A DNA stretch of 64,000 nucleotides. It comes from Cupriavidus alkaliphilus. Its GTDB lineage: Bacteria > Pseudomonadota > Gammaproteobacteria > Burkholderiales > Burkholderiaceae. The notes under the pieces are model-generated. The model was given only the letters and a program-made list of their open reading frames with translations. It was not told the DNA's origin and searched no databases. This document shows, piece by piece, positions 1-11,119 of this stretch. Location of the stretch: NCBI RefSeq assembly GCF_900094595.1, contig NZ_FMAD01000010.1, positions 205,635 to 269,634 of the forward strand, in the 5' to 3' direction. The position numbers were made by a program, and so were the translations under genes. Within the stretch, counting starts at the first letter, position 1, and the number at the start of each line of letters is the position of its first letter.

Positions 1-726
1 GCGCCCGCCCTGGTGCGCCGCCTGTGCGAGGAAGGCCTCGACATGCTGGTGGGCGCACGCGTCAGCGAAGAGCAGGCCGCGTACCGTTTCGGGCACCGCT
101 TTGGCAACGTGCTGCTGACCAGCTTTGCCGCCGCCCTGTTTGGCCGCACCTTCACCGATATGCTGTCCGGCTACCGCGTGTTTTCGCGGCGGTACGCCAA
201 ATCCTTTCCCGCGCACTCGTCCGGTTTCGAAATCGAAACCGAACTCGCGGTGCACGCGCTGGAACAGCGCATGCCTGTGGGGGAACAGCAAACGACGTAT
301 CTTTCGCGACCCACCGGTTCTGAGAGCAAGCTGAACACCTACCGCGACGGTTGGCGCATCCTGATGACGATTCTGAAGCTGTTCAAGTCGGAAAAGCCTC
401 TGGCGTTCTTTTCCACAGGCTTTTTCGCCTGTTCCTTGCTGTCGGTGCTGCTGGCGTTCCCGCTGTTGACGACCTACCTCGACACCGGCCTGGTGCCGCG
501 CCTGCCGACGGCCCTGCTGTGTGTCGCGCTGGCCCTGCTGGGGATGATCCTGCTGACCTGCGGCATCGTGCTCGATACCGTCACGCAAGGACGGCTGGAA
601 ATGAAGCGCCTCGCCTATCTGCGCGAGCCGCCGCCACCGCCCACGTGGAGCGAACCCGCGGCCGGTGCGGCGCTGTCGCGCGCCAGCATGACCGCGGCGC
701 CAGCCGGCGCTGCCGTGCACTCGTGA
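1..726 (+). CDS. Family 2 glycosyltransferase, C-terminal part (cut by window edge)
   Basis: The reading frame is open from the first base, so the N-terminal nucleotide-sugar binding half is missing; 241 residues are visible. The segment DMLSGYRVFSRR (about residues 53-64) is typical of polyprenyl-phosphate hexosyltransferases of the GtrB/DPM1/ArnC type. Two hydrophobic segments follow (about 135-157 and 168-192), as in membrane-anchored members. The family moves a sugar from a nucleotide donor to undecaprenyl phosphate on the inner face of the membrane. The stop overlaps the GTG of the GtrA-like gene by four bases, so the two are translationally coupled. The sugar cannot be told from this part. 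Confidence 0.85.
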   Translation, partial: APALVRRLCEEGLDMLVGARVSEEQAAYRFGHRFGNVLLTSFAAALFGRTFTDMLSGYRVFSRRYAKSFPAHSSGFEIETELAVHALEQRMPVGEQQTTYLSRPTGSESKLNTYRDGWRILMTILKLFKSEKPLAFFSTGFFACSLLSVLLAFPLLTTYLDTGLVPRLPTALLCVALALLGMILLTCGIVLDTVTQGRLEMKRLAYLREPPPPPTWSEPAAGAALSRASMTAAPAGAAVHS

Positions 727-1115
727 TCCGCCGGCAACTGACAGGGTTCCTGATCGCGGGCGCCATCGGTTTCGGCGTCGACGCCGGCATCTTGTATGCC
801 GCCCTCGCGCTTGGCGCCGGCCACTTTGCCGGCCGCCTGCTGTCCTTCCTGGCCGCCGCCTTTGTCACCTGGCGCATCAACCGGCGTTTCACCTTTCCCA
901 CCCGGAATGCCGAGCCACCGTGGCGCGAGTGGCTGCGCTACCTGTCGGCCATGTCCGCCGGCGGCGCCATCAACCTGCTGGTATACAGCGTCGCCGTCCA
1001 CCACCTGCCGCCAGCGGCCTGGGGCCCGCTGCTGGCGGTGGCGCTGGGCACGGGGAGCGGGCTGGTGTTCAATTTTCTGTCTGCCAAGCTGTGGGTATTC
1101 CGTCACCGCTCCTGA
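723..1115 (+). CDS. GtrA family membrane protein (putative lipid-linked sugar flippase)
   Basis: A 130-residue protein with four hydrophobic segments; it opens with RRQLTGFLIAGAIGFGVD and ends with FNFLSAKLWVFRHRS. Both the glycine-rich first helix and the F.....K.WVF end are family hallmarks. GtrA proteins are thought to flip undecaprenyl-phosphate-linked sugars made by a GtrB-type transferase. The GTG start lies in the overlap with the upstream glycosyltransferase stop, which makes partnership very likely. A large membrane protein follows 38 bases downstream and may be the final transferase. Confidence 0.85.
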   Translation: MIRRQLTGFLIAGAIGFGVDAGILYAALALGAGHFAGRLLSFLAAAFVTWRINRRFTFPTRNAEPPWREWLRYLSAMSAGGAINLLVYSVAVHHLPPAAWGPLLAVALGTGSGLVFNFLSAKLWVFRHRS

Positions 1116-1153
1116 GCGCGCGCACGGCCGCCGGCAGACCAATATCCTTGCCC

Positions 1154-3049
1154 ATGCGTTTGCTTGCTGCCACGTTGCCCCGCCTTGCCGCCCTGGTCGC
1201 GAGGCTGAGCGCACCCAGCGCCCCGAAGTGGGCGTGCTTGCTGATACCGTTCGGATTCGGCCTCTATGCCCTGAAGCTGGGCCAGGACCGGAACTGGGAC
1301 CTGCTGAATTACCACCTGTACAACCCCTACGCGCTGCTCGGCGGCCGGGTCGGGCTCGATCTGGCGCCCGCCCAGCTGCAAAGCTATTTCAATCCGCTGC
1401 TCGACGTGCCGTACTTCCTGATGACGAAGTACTGGCCGGCGCCGTTGGCGGGGTTCGCCATGGGACTGCTGCACGGTGCGGCCTTTGTGCTGGTGTACGG
1501 GATCGCCGCATCCTTGCTGGTTTCTGCGCAGCAGGATCGGGCGCACCAAGCGCGGCAGCGGCTGACCGCCATGCTGCTGGCCCTGGCGGGCTGCCTGGGC
1601 CCGGCTTATCTTTCCGAGCTCGGCAACACCATGGGCGACAACGCGACCGCTTTGTTCGTCCTGGCGGGATTCCTGGTACTGGTGCGCACGCGCGATGTGC
1701 TTGCGGGGCGCGGGCGCGCTGGCTGGCTGTATGCGGCGGCAGCCGGCATGCTGGTGGGTGCGGCCACGGGTCTCAAGCTGACCAATGCGCTGTATGCGGT
1801 CGCGATGTGCCTGGCTTGCCTGTTCCTGGCGCAACACTGGCTGCGGCGGCTGGGCCTGGCGTGGTGGTTCGGCGTGGGCGTGCTGGCCGGCATTGCGGTG
1901 ACCTCCGGCTATTGGTTCGCAATGCTCTGGGAAGCGTTCCGCAACCCGCTGTTTCCGCAGTTCAACGGCGTGTTCGGCAACCCGTTGGCGGCACCGATCA
2001 GCGTTGCCGATACCCGCTGGCTGCCGCGCAGTGTGTCGGAAGCGTTGCTCTTTCCCTTTGTCATGGTGCTGAAAGCCCAGCGCGTCGGCGAGTTGCCGAC
2101 CCGGCCCTTTGTCTGGCCCGTGCTCTATCTGCTGGCGGGGGCATGGCTGGTGCAACGGGCGTGCCGCGCTACCGGCGCCGGGTCGCAGTGGGCGGATTGC
2201 GGCCGGCCACCGCTCGTGGCAGCGGCACGCGCCTTGCTCGTCTTCCTGTTAGCGAGTTATCTGGTTTGGCTTGGCCTGTTCAGCATCTACCGGTACTGCG
2301 TGGCGATGGAACTGCTGGCGCCATTGGCAGCATGGATCGTGATGCAGCAACTGCTACCGCCGAAGTCAGCCGGACGCGCCGGCGCCGTTGTGCTGCTGGT
2401 CGCGACGCTCGCCAGCGTGGCGACATCGCACACCTGGGAGCATGCGTCATGGGCACGGCAGGCTTTTCGCGTGACGCTGCCGAGCGCGCCGCTGGATGCG
2501 GGTACCAGCGTGTTTTTCGTTGGCGGGAGGGTACCGCAGGCGTGGATGGCACCGCATTTCCCTTCATCCGTAGCGTTCGGTGCGCTCAGCTCGAACTTTC
2601 CAGAGGGACATGGCTTCCAGCCACGCCTCGATGGCATGCTTGCCGGTCGCGGCGGAGCCGCCTATGCCGTCATACCGGCCGCTGTCAACTCGCGCGAACG
2701 CATGGTGGCGCGCTGGAACACCATGCTGGCCAGCACGGGCATGCGTGCGGGGACATCCTGGTGCTCGACCCTGGAGACACTTGCCCAGAAGGTGCGCCTG
2801 CGGGCACGTGTTGCACAGGGCATGGTGGCCGGCCAGCCTTGCACCCTCGAATTGCTGCCACGGGACAGGCGCGACCTCGCCGCGGAAAACCTTGCCGAAG
2901 CGCAAGCCCATGCCGCGGACCTGGTGCGCTATGGCCTCACGCTCGAGCCCGGCGCGTGCCGGACCTATGAAGCCTTCATCGGCGACCAGCCCGTGCCGTA
3001 CCAGTTTTGCCCGTTGTCGGCACGGAACGCGCGCCGAACCGCGGACTGA
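1154..3049 (+). CDS. Large polytopic membrane protein, probable GT-C-type glycosyltransferase
   Basis: 631 residues with many hydrophobic segments in the first two thirds and a soluble C-terminal third. After the first membrane helix comes DRNWDLLNYHLYNPYALL. An acidic residue in this early loop (D-W-D here) is typical of GT-C enzymes that use lipid-linked sugars, but I do not recognise a named family. It follows the GtrB-like and GtrA-like genes on the same strand, so it could attach the flipped sugar to a surface acceptor. The ATG at 1154 was chosen because longer forms would run into gtrA. A non-catalytic membrane protein is also possible. Confidence 0.6.
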   Translation: MRLLAATLPRLAALVARLSAPSAPKWACLLIPFGFGLYALKLGQDRNWDLLNYHLYNPYALLGGRVGLDLAPAQLQSYFNPLLDVPYFLMTKYWPAPLAGFAMGLLHGAAFVLVYGIAASLLVSAQQDRAHQARQRLTAMLLALAGCLGPAYLSELGNTMGDNATALFVLAGFLVLVRTRDVLAGRGRAGWLYAAAAGMLVGAATGLKLTNALYAVAMCLACLFLAQHWLRRLGLAWWFGVGVLAGIAVTSGYWFAMLWEAFRNPLFPQFNGVFGNPLAAPISVADTRWLPRSVSEALLFPFVMVLKAQRVGELPTRPFVWPVLYLLAGAWLVQRACRATGAGSQWADCGRPPLVAAARALLVFLLASYLVWLGLFSIYRYCVAMELLAPLAAWIVMQQLLPPKSAGRAGAVVLLVATLASVATSHTWEHASWARQAFRVTLPSAPLDAGTSVFFVGGRVPQAWMAPHFPSSVAFGALSSNFPEGHGFQPRLDGMLAGRGGAAYAVIPAAVNSRERMVARWNTMLASTGMRAGTSWCSTLETLAQKVRLRARVAQGMVAGQPCTLELLPRDRRDLAAENLAEAQAHAADLVRYGLTLEPGACRTYEAFIGDQPVPYQFCPLSARNARRTAD

Positions 3050-3053
3050 ACCC

Positions 3054-4079
3054 TCAGCGCGTCAACACCGGCGCCAGCGCCTTCGGATTGACGATGCAGT
3101 CATGCTTGCCGTCCAGCACGTCCAGGATGTTCTGGAACGCCGTGCGGAAATACAGCTCGTAGCTGTCGCGTTCCACGTAGCCCAGATGCGGCGTGCAGAT
3201 GCAGTTTTCCATGCGCAGCAGCGCGTGGCCCTGCAGGATCGGCTCGGATTCAAAGACGTCGATCGCCGCCATGCCGGGGCGGCCGCGGTTCAGCGCGGTG
3301 ACCAGGGCGTTCTCTTCCAGCAGTTCGGCGCGGCTGGTATTGACGAACAGGGCGGTCGGCTTCATGGCGGTCAGGTCCGCCTGCTTGACGATGCCGCGAG
3401 TGTCGTCGTTCAGGCGCAGGTGCAGCGACAGCACATCGCTGTCGGCGAACAGTTGCTCCTTGGATGCCGCCACGTCCAGGCCGTCGGCGCGCGCGGCTTC
3501 CTGTGAGGCCTCCCGCCCCCAGACCAGCACCTTCATGCCGAAGGCGCGGCCGTAGCCGGCCAGCAGCCGGCCGATCTTGCCGTAGCCCCAGATCCCCAGG
3601 GTCTGGCCGCGCAGCACCTGGCCCAGGCCGAAATTGGGCGGCATCGTCGTCGATTTCAGCCCCGACTGCTGCCACGCGCCGTGCTTCAGGCTGGCCACGT
3701 ACTGCGGAATGCGGCGCTGGGCGGCCATGATCAGGGCCCAGGTCAGTTCGGCCGGCGCCACCGGCGAGCCCACGCCTTCCAGCACCGCCACGCCGCGGTC
3801 GGTGGCGGCATCGAGGTCGATATGGCTGCCGGGCCCCGCGCCGACCCGGCCGGTCTGGCTGATCAGCTTCAGTTTGGGCAGTTTTTCAAGCAGTTGGCGC
3901 GTGATTCGGGTGCGTTCGCGGATCAGCACCACGGCTTCCACGTCCGACAGGCGCGCCGCGAGCTGGCCCACGCCCTTGACGGTGTTGTTGAACACCTTGA
4001 CGTCGTGCCCCTCCAGCAGGCTGAAACAAGGCAGCTTGCGCACGGCATCCTGGTAATCGTCGAGTACGGCAATCTTCAT
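3054..4079 (-). CDS. D-isomer specific 2-hydroxyacid dehydrogenase family protein
   Basis: 341 residues with the complete fold: N-terminal substrate domain, Rossmann motif GIWGYGKIGR, then NTSRAEL (substrate-binding Arg), VFESEP (Glu) and TPHLGY (catalytic His). The family interconverts 2-oxo and D-2-hydroxy acids with NAD(P)H in the cytoplasm. The sequence resembles the phosphoglycerate/glyoxylate reductase branch but has no C-terminal ACT domain, so it is not a classic SerA. The ATG at 4079 is preferred to an in-frame TTG two codons upstream. It ends five bases from the convergent membrane-protein gene and is divergent from pckG. The substrate is not predictable. Confidence 0.85.
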   Translation of the reverse strand: MKIAVLDDYQDAVRKLPCFSLLEGHDVKVFNNTVKGVGQLAARLSDVEAVVLIRERTRITRQLLEKLPKLKLISQTGRVGAGPGSHIDLDAATDRGVAVLEGVGSPVAPAELTWALIMAAQRRIPQYVASLKHGAWQQSGLKSTTMPPNFGLGQVLRGQTLGIWGYGKIGRLLAGYGRAFGMKVLVWGREASQEAARADGLDVAASKEQLFADSDVLSLHLRLNDDTRGIVKQADLTAMKPTALFVNTSRAELLEENALVTALNRGRPGMAAIDVFESEPILQGHALLRMENCICTPHLGYVERDSYELYFRTAFQNILDVLDGKHDCIVNPKALAPVLTR

Positions 4080-4618
4080 CGGCAACCCTGGTTATCTTCG
4101 GGACGTTGTGCCAGTTGGTGCGCGCGCCCACCGAGGCGCGTGCCGGCCAACAGTATTGTTGTGAAACGTTTGCGAACCCCGCACCGGCGTGCCGCAACCC
4201 TGGCGCCGCGGGGTGCAAATCCCGCGCCGGCCGACGCCGGCAATTGTTGCGCAGCAAAAAACAGGGGGGTGCGCCAGTGGTATCCTTGCCCGCTCCGGTG
4301 CCGCCGCGGATTGTCGGTCGAGCATTGCTCCCGTCACGCGGCTGCCCCCGGACAAAGCCCGGCCGGCAACTGCGGGCCACGCTGCGCGGGCGAAGCGCCA
4401 CTGTAGCGCAGCCGCCGTGACCGCCGCGACCTTTTGCGCAAACCGGGCCGCCGCGGAGTTGTAACGGGATGTGACGCTCCCGAGGCGGCCCTTGCAGCGA
4501 GACTGCAGGGACGCAGCAGCAGTGACGGTTCCGCCCCCCGGCACGCAGGACAACCCGCCGGCCAGGCTTTGCAAGGATTCCTTCCCTTCCTTCCCTTTAA
4601 AAACCTGGAGTTTGCAGT
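4080..4618. other. Divergent intergenic region between the dehydrogenase and pckG
   Basis: About 540 bases with no convincing gene. It must hold the divergent promoters. A pure pyrimidine run spans 4579-4598, just before the GGAG ribosome site (4607-4610) and the pckG ATG at 4619. I see no clear -35/-10 pair and no strong operator palindrome. Confidence 0.6.
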
Positions 4619-6475
<1,857 letters not shown>

Positions 6476-6499
6476 GCGGCCCAAGGGCCTGAGCCAGTC

Positions 6500-6532
6500 A
6501 ACGCCCGCCTTGTCCAAGGCGGGCGTTTTTTT
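6500..6532. terminator. Rho-independent terminator of pckG, bidirectional
   Basis: A perfect 12-bp stem (arms 6500-6511 and 6516-6527) with a GTCC loop, then a run of seven T beginning inside the 3' arm (6526-6532). The stop codon of the convergent response-regulator gene (6531-6533) lies in the T run, so the same hairpin can end both transcripts. Confidence 0.92.
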
Positions 6533-7217
6533 ATCCGGCCTCGCTGTCCCCCAGCGTCTCCACCGCATACTTCACCAGCCCGGCGCGCCCCTCGATCCCC
6601 AGCTTGCGCTTCAGGTTCAGCCGATGGGTCTCGACGGTGCGCACCGACACCCCCAGCTGCGCCGCGATCTCCTTGTTGGCCAGGCCGCGCCCGATGCCGC
6701 GCAGGATATCGCGCTCGCGCGGCGTGAGCGCATCGAGCGGGCCGGCCGCGGGGCTTTGCTCGGCGATGCCGCGCGCGATGCGGGCGCTGTAGAACACGCG
6801 CCCGGCCAGCACCGAGCGGATCGCCGCGATCAGCTCGTCGGCCGGGGCGTCCTTGAGCACATAGCCGCGCGCGCCGGCGCGCACGGCCTGGCGCACGTAT
6901 TCCAGGTTGTCGTGCATCGACACGATCAGCACTGCCAGCTCGGGATAGCGGTCGTGCAGTGCCGCCGCCAGCGCAATGCCGCCCATGCCGCGCATGCCGA
7001 TATCGGTGATCACCAGGTCCGGCATGTCGGCCGCGCCGGCGCGGTCCAGCCACGCCAGCGCGGCTTCGCCGTCGTCGGCTTCGCCCACCACGCGCAGTCC
7101 GGGCTGCAGCGCCAGGTGCATGCGCATGCCGTCGCGCACCAGCGCGTGGTCGTCGATCAGCAGCACGCGCGCGGGTGCTTCGTGGTCTTCGCGAACTTCG
7201 GCAAGAAACTGGATCAT
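6531..7217 (-). CDS. LuxR/NarL-family response regulator
   Basis: 228 residues. The receiver domain (about 17-135) has the acidic pair IDDH, phospho-acceptor D72 in LVITDIGM and the lysine in YVLKDAP. The C-terminal LuxR helix-turn-helix (about 165-225) contains LTPRERDILRGIGRGLANKEIAAQL and VRTVETHRLNLKRKL. The ATG at 7217 overlaps the sensor-kinase stop in an ATGA, so they form one operon and one phosphorelay. Tandem inverted repeats between the operon and the divergent cstA gene are its likely operators. It resembles regulators that control acetate or pyruvate uptake, but the ligand is unknown. Confidence 0.93.
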   Translation of the reverse strand: MIQFLAEVREDHEAPARVLLIDDHALVRDGMRMHLALQPGLRVVGEADDGEAALAWLDRAGAADMPDLVITDIGMRGMGGIALAAALHDRYPELAVLIVSMHDNLEYVRQAVRAGARGYVLKDAPADELIAAIRSVLAGRVFYSARIARGIAEQSPAAGPLDALTPRERDILRGIGRGLANKEIAAQLGVSVRTVETHRLNLKRKLGIEGRAGLVKYAVETLGDSEAG

Positions 7218-8620
7218 GACTGCGAGGGTCCTGCGGTAATGGCAGCGCGCGCGGCGGCCGCGGGGCGGGCCAGCGGCAGCGAGGCGATGATCTGGGTGCC
7301 GCCCGGGCCGGAAAGGATGTCGAACTGCCCGCACAGCGCGGCGATGCGCTCGCGCAGGTTGCGCAGGCCAATGCCGCGCTGCGGGTCGGCCTGCATGCGC
7401 CCGACGTCAAAGCCGTGGCCGTCGTCGCGCACGGCCAGGCGCGTGGCATCGGCATCGAAGGCGAGCGATACGGCGACGCGCCGGGCGCCGGCGTGGCGCT
7501 CGACGTTGGTCAGCGCTTCCTGGGCGATGCGGAACAGCGCCGTGGCCTGCTCGTCGGGCAGTTCGCGCGGGGTGCCGCTTTGCGTGACCACGATCTGGAG
7601 GCCGCTGCCGCCCTGCATCTCGCGCGCCAGGTGCTGGAGCGCGGCGAACAGCCCCAGGTCGTCGAGCAGCGCCGGGCGCAGGTTGCGCGCCACCCGCCGC
7701 ACTTCATTGAAGACGGTGTCGAGCCGGTTCAGCGCCATGCCCAGCACCGGCGCCACCGCCGCGCCCTCGGCCGGGGCCAGGCGCAGCCGGTTGGCGGCGG
7801 TCTCCAGCACCAGCTTGACCGAGACCAGCAGCTGGCTGATGCCGTCGTGCAGCTCGCGCGACAACCGCGCGCGCTCTTCTTCCTGCGACTGCACCACGCG
7901 TTGCGCCAGCTGGCGCAGCTTGGCGTCGGCCTCGCGGTGTTCGCTGATATTCAGCGCCAGGCCGCTGGCCGCCACCAGCAGGATGCTGATGCCGGCGATC
8001 ACGCCGATCCACGCCATGGTCTCGCGGATATCGGTCTCGGCGCGCGCATCCAGCTGGCGCAGCGTGCTTTCGACGTCATCCAGGTAGATGCCGGTGCCGA
8101 GCATCCAGCCCCATTCGGGCACCGCCACCACGTAGCCGAGCTTGGGCGCCAGCTGCTGCGACGAGGGCTTGCGCCACTGGTAGCGCACCGCGCCGCCACC
8201 GCCCCTGGCCGCGGCGATCAGTTGCTGGATGGTGGGCGCACCCTGCGGGTCGCGCAGCGTCCACAAGTCCTGGCCGACCAGTTCCGGCTGGCGCGGATGC
8301 ATCAGGTTGCGGCCCTGCAGGTCGTACAGGAAGAAGTAGCCGTCGGGGCCGTAGTCGAGCCGCGCCAGTGCTTCCATCGCCGCCTGGCGCGTGGCCATGT
8401 CGTTGCGGCCGGACCGCACCAGCGGCGCGATCGCGCTCTGTGCCAGCTCTACGTAGTGGCGCAGCTCGGTCTCCTTGCTCTGCAGGTAGGCGGCCTCGAC
8501 CAGCGCGCGTTCATGCTGCGCGAGCTGGGTGGCCTGGTAGCGCACCGCCAGCGCGATGCCGAGCATCGCCACCGCAAGCGGTGCCACGGCGAGCAACAGG
8601 ATTTTCTGGCGGAGTTTCAT
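7214..8620 (-). CDS. Cache-domain sensor histidine kinase (HisKA_3 type)
   Basis: 468 residues. An N-terminal membrane helix (about 7-27) is followed by a periplasmic single-Cache domain with DYGPDGYFFLYD and a GWMLGTGIYLDDV end. A second membrane helix follows at about 200-222. The dimerisation segment then carries the phospho-accepting H258 in SRELHDGISQLL, and a HATPase domain with GIGLRNLRERI follows. Cache domains of this type bind small carboxylates such as pyruvate or acetate. The ATG at 8620 starts just before the first helix. It is transcribed away from cstA, with the response regulator downstream in the same operon. Confidence 0.92.
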   Translation of the reverse strand: MKLRQKILLLAVAPLAVAMLGIALAVRYQATQLAQHERALVEAAYLQSKETELRHYVELAQSAIAPLVRSGRNDMATRQAAMEALARLDYGPDGYFFLYDLQGRNLMHPRQPELVGQDLWTLRDPQGAPTIQQLIAAARGGGGAVRYQWRKPSSQQLAPKLGYVVAVPEWGWMLGTGIYLDDVESTLRQLDARAETDIRETMAWIGVIAGISILLVAASGLALNISEHREADAKLRQLAQRVVQSQEEERARLSRELHDGISQLLVSVKLVLETAANRLRLAPAEGAAVAPVLGMALNRLDTVFNEVRRVARNLRPALLDDLGLFAALQHLAREMQGGSGLQIVVTQSGTPRELPDEQATALFRIAQEALTNVERHAGARRVAVSLAFDADATRLAVRDDGHGFDVGRMQADPQRGIGLRNLRERIAALCGQFDILSGPGGTQIIASLPLARPAAAARAAITAGPSQS

Positions 8621-9022
8621 ACAGGACCGGGGGGAGCGGGGGTAAACACCGATGCCGCGCAGGCGGCATGCCACCGTCGACTTGCGTAGTACTACGCAGA
8701 AGTGCTGCGTAGTTACGCGCTTGTGCGGGGTTTGGCGGGTGTCAATACTACACGCCGAAAGCGCCGCCGCCCCAGCAGGGCGCATGCGCCGACGCAGTTG
8801 GTGCACCGTCCACACCCGGACGGTGCATCGCCTGCCTGCAAGACGAGATCCGGAAACGACGACACAACCGGGCGAGCAGCAGCATCCCAGGAGACACCCT
8901 CACCGCGGATTGCCCGCTGCCCGCCCTCGGCGCACCCCCCGCTGCCGATCCTGCCCGTTGCCAGTTGCCAGTCCTTCGCCGCCGCAGGCTTTCCAAATCC
9001 CGGTCTGAGGAGACCCTTCACT
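8621..9022. other. Divergent control region between the Cache kinase operon and cstA
   Basis: About 400 bases without a supported gene. The palindromes at 8684-8718 lie close to the kinase start. The rest is GC-rich 5' leader for cstA, ending in CTGAGGAG just before the cstA ATG. Confidence 0.6.
8684..8718. promoter_or_regulatory. Tandem palindromic operator candidates upstream of cstA
   Basis: A perfect 14-bp palindrome (GCGTAGTACTACGC, 8684-8697) is followed, one start every 23 bp, by GCGTA-GT-TACGC (8707-8718). A third partial copy of the motif (ATACTACACGC) lies near 8745-8755. Repeated dyads of about this size suit dimers of a NarL/LuxR-type regulator such as the one encoded next door. 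This is inference from pattern and position. Confidence 0.6.
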
Positions 9023-11095
9023 ATGAATCGCATCGGAGAACACCTGGTGTGGCTGGCCGTCGCCGTCCTTGGCGCGTTTGCCTTCGGCACCGTCGCGCTC
9101 GCGCGCGGCGAAGCCGTCAGCGCGCTGTGGATCGTGGTTGCCGCGCTCTGCATCTACCTGATCGCCTATCGGTACTACAGCCGCTTTATCGCCGACAAGG
9201 TGATGCAGCTCGATCCCAAGCGCATGACGCCCGCGTGGCGCCACAACGATGGCCTGGACTACGTGCCGACCAACAAGGCGGTGCTGTTCGGCCACCACTT
9301 CGCCGCGATTGCCGGCGCCGGCCCGCTGGTGGGTCCGGTGCTGGCCGCGCAGATGGGCTATATGCCCGGCATGCTGTGGCTGCTGGCCGGCGTGGTGTTC
9401 GCCGGCGCGGTGCAGGACTTCATGGTGCTGTTCATCTCGACGCGCCGCGACGGCCGCTCGCTGGGCGACCTGGTCAAGTCCGAGATGGGCACGGTGCCGG
9501 GCATGATCGCGCTGTTCGGCTGCTTCATGATCATGATCATCATCCTGGCGGTGCTGGCGCTGATCGTGGTGAAGGCGCTGGCGGACTCGCCGTGGGGCAC
9601 GTTCACCGTGGCGGTGACCATCCCCATCGCCATCTTCATGGGCATCTACACCCGCTACATCCGCCCGGGCCGCATCGGCGAGGTGTCGGTGATCGGCTTC
9701 GTGCTGCTGATGCTGGCCATCATCGGCGGTCAGTACGTGCATGAAAGCGCGACCCTGGCGCCGCTGTTCACCTACGACGGCAAGGCGCTGACCTGGATGC
9801 TGATCATCTACGGCTTTGTCGCCGCCGTGCTGCCGGTGTGGCTGCTGCTGGCCCCGCGCGACTACCTGTCGACCTTCCTGAAGATCGGCACCATCATCGC
9901 GCTGGCCGTCGGCATCCTGATCGTCGCGCCGGAGCTGAAGATGCCGGCCTTCACGCAGTTCGCCGCGGGCGGCGGGCCGGTGTGGTCGGGCAACCTGTTC
10001 CCGTTCCTGTTCATCACCATCGCCTGCGGCGCGGTGTCGGGCTTCCACGCGCTGATCTCGTCGGGCACCACGCCCAAGCTGCTGGAGAACGAAACCCACG
10101 CGCGCTTCATCGGCTACGGCGCGATGCTGGCCGAGTCCTTCGTCGCCATCATGGCGCTGGTCGCCGCCGCGGTGATCGAGCCCGGCGTGTACTTCGCCAT
10201 GAACAGCCCGGCCGCGGTGATCGGCACCACGCCCGAGGCGGTGGCCCAGGCGGTATCGACCTGGGGCTTCGTGATCACGCCCGACGTGCTGGTGCAGACC
10301 GCCAAGGACGTCGGCGAGAACACCATCATCTCGCGCGCCGGCGGCGCGCCGACGCTGGCCGTGGGCATCGCCCACATCCTGCACCAGGTGGTCGGCGGCC
10401 AGGCCATGATGGCGTTCTGGTACCACTTCGCCATCCTGTTCGAGGCGCTCTTCATCCTGACCGCCGTCGACGCGGGCACCCGCGCCGGCCGCTTCATGCT
10501 GCAGGACCTGCTGGGCAGCTTCGTGCCGTCGATGAAGCGCACCGACTCGCTGCCGGCCAACCTGATCGCCACCGCGCTGACGGTGGCCGCCTGGGGCTAC
10601 TTCCTGTACCAGGGCGTGGTCGATCCGCTCGGCGGCATCAACACGCTGTGGCCGCTGTTCGGCATCTCCAACCAGATGCTGGCCGCGGTGGCGCTGGTGC
10701 TGGGCACCTGCGTGCTGGTCAAGATGAAGCGCGGCCAGTACGCCTGGGTCACGCTGGTGCCCACGGTCTGGCTGCTGATCTGCACGCTGACCGCCGGCTG
10801 GCAGAAGCTGTTCCACGCCGACCCGAAGGTCAGCTTCCTGACCCACGCGGCCAAGTTCAGCGCCGCCATCGCCGAAGGCAAGGTGCTGGCTCCGGCCAAG
10901 TCGATGGAGCAGATGCACCGCATCGTCTTCAACGATTACCTGGACGCGGGCCTGTGCGCGCTGTTCATGGTGGTGGTGCTGTCGATCGTGTGCTACGGCT
11001 TCAAGACCGCGCTGCAGGCCCGCGCCGTGACCCGCCCGACCGACAAGGAAACGCCGTTCGAGCCGCTGCCGGGCGCTGCTTCGGCCCAGTCCTGA
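9023..11095 (+). CDS. cstA: CstA-family carbon starvation / pyruvate transporter
   Basis: 690 residues with about 16-18 membrane helices. It contains the family landmarks FGHHFAAIAGAGPLVGPVLAAQMGY and HALISSGTTPKLL. CstA/BtsT proteins are inner-membrane symporters for pyruvate and possibly peptides. The ATG at 9023 has an AGGAG site upstream; the frame is open further upstream, but the extra residues are not family-like. It is followed by the small ybdD-type gene that usually accompanies cstA. It is divergent from a Cache-sensor two-component operon that probably controls it. Confidence 0.95.
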   Translation: MNRIGEHLVWLAVAVLGAFAFGTVALARGEAVSALWIVVAALCIYLIAYRYYSRFIADKVMQLDPKRMTPAWRHNDGLDYVPTNKAVLFGHHFAAIAGAGPLVGPVLAAQMGYMPGMLWLLAGVVFAGAVQDFMVLFISTRRDGRSLGDLVKSEMGTVPGMIALFGCFMIMIIILAVLALIVVKALADSPWGTFTVAVTIPIAIFMGIYTRYIRPGRIGEVSVIGFVLLMLAIIGGQYVHESATLAPLFTYDGKALTWMLIIYGFVAAVLPVWLLLAPRDYLSTFLKIGTIIALAVGILIVAPELKMPAFTQFAAGGGPVWSGNLFPFLFITIACGAVSGFHALISSGTTPKLLENETHARFIGYGAMLAESFVAIMALVAAAVIEPGVYFAMNSPAAVIGTTPEAVAQAVSTWGFVITPDVLVQTAKDVGENTIISRAGGAPTLAVGIAHILHQVVGGQAMMAFWYHFAILFEALFILTAVDAGTRAGRFMLQDLLGSFVPSMKRTDSLPANLIATALTVAAWGYFLYQGVVDPLGGINTLWPLFGISNQMLAAVALVLGTCVLVKMKRGQYAWVTLVPTVWLLICTLTAGWQKLFHADPKVSFLTHAAKFSAAIAEGKVLAPAKSMEQMHRIVFNDYLDAGLCALFMVVVLSIVCYGFKTALQARAVTRPTDKETPFEPLPGAASAQS

Positions 11096-11119
11096 TCCTG
11101 ACATCGACAAGGAGCCGCC

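Noticed and set aside
8702..9022. Longer cstA with about 107 extra N-terminal residues
   Set aside because: The extra part is Pro/Arg-rich and not family-like, and a good ribosome site precedes the ATG at 9023.
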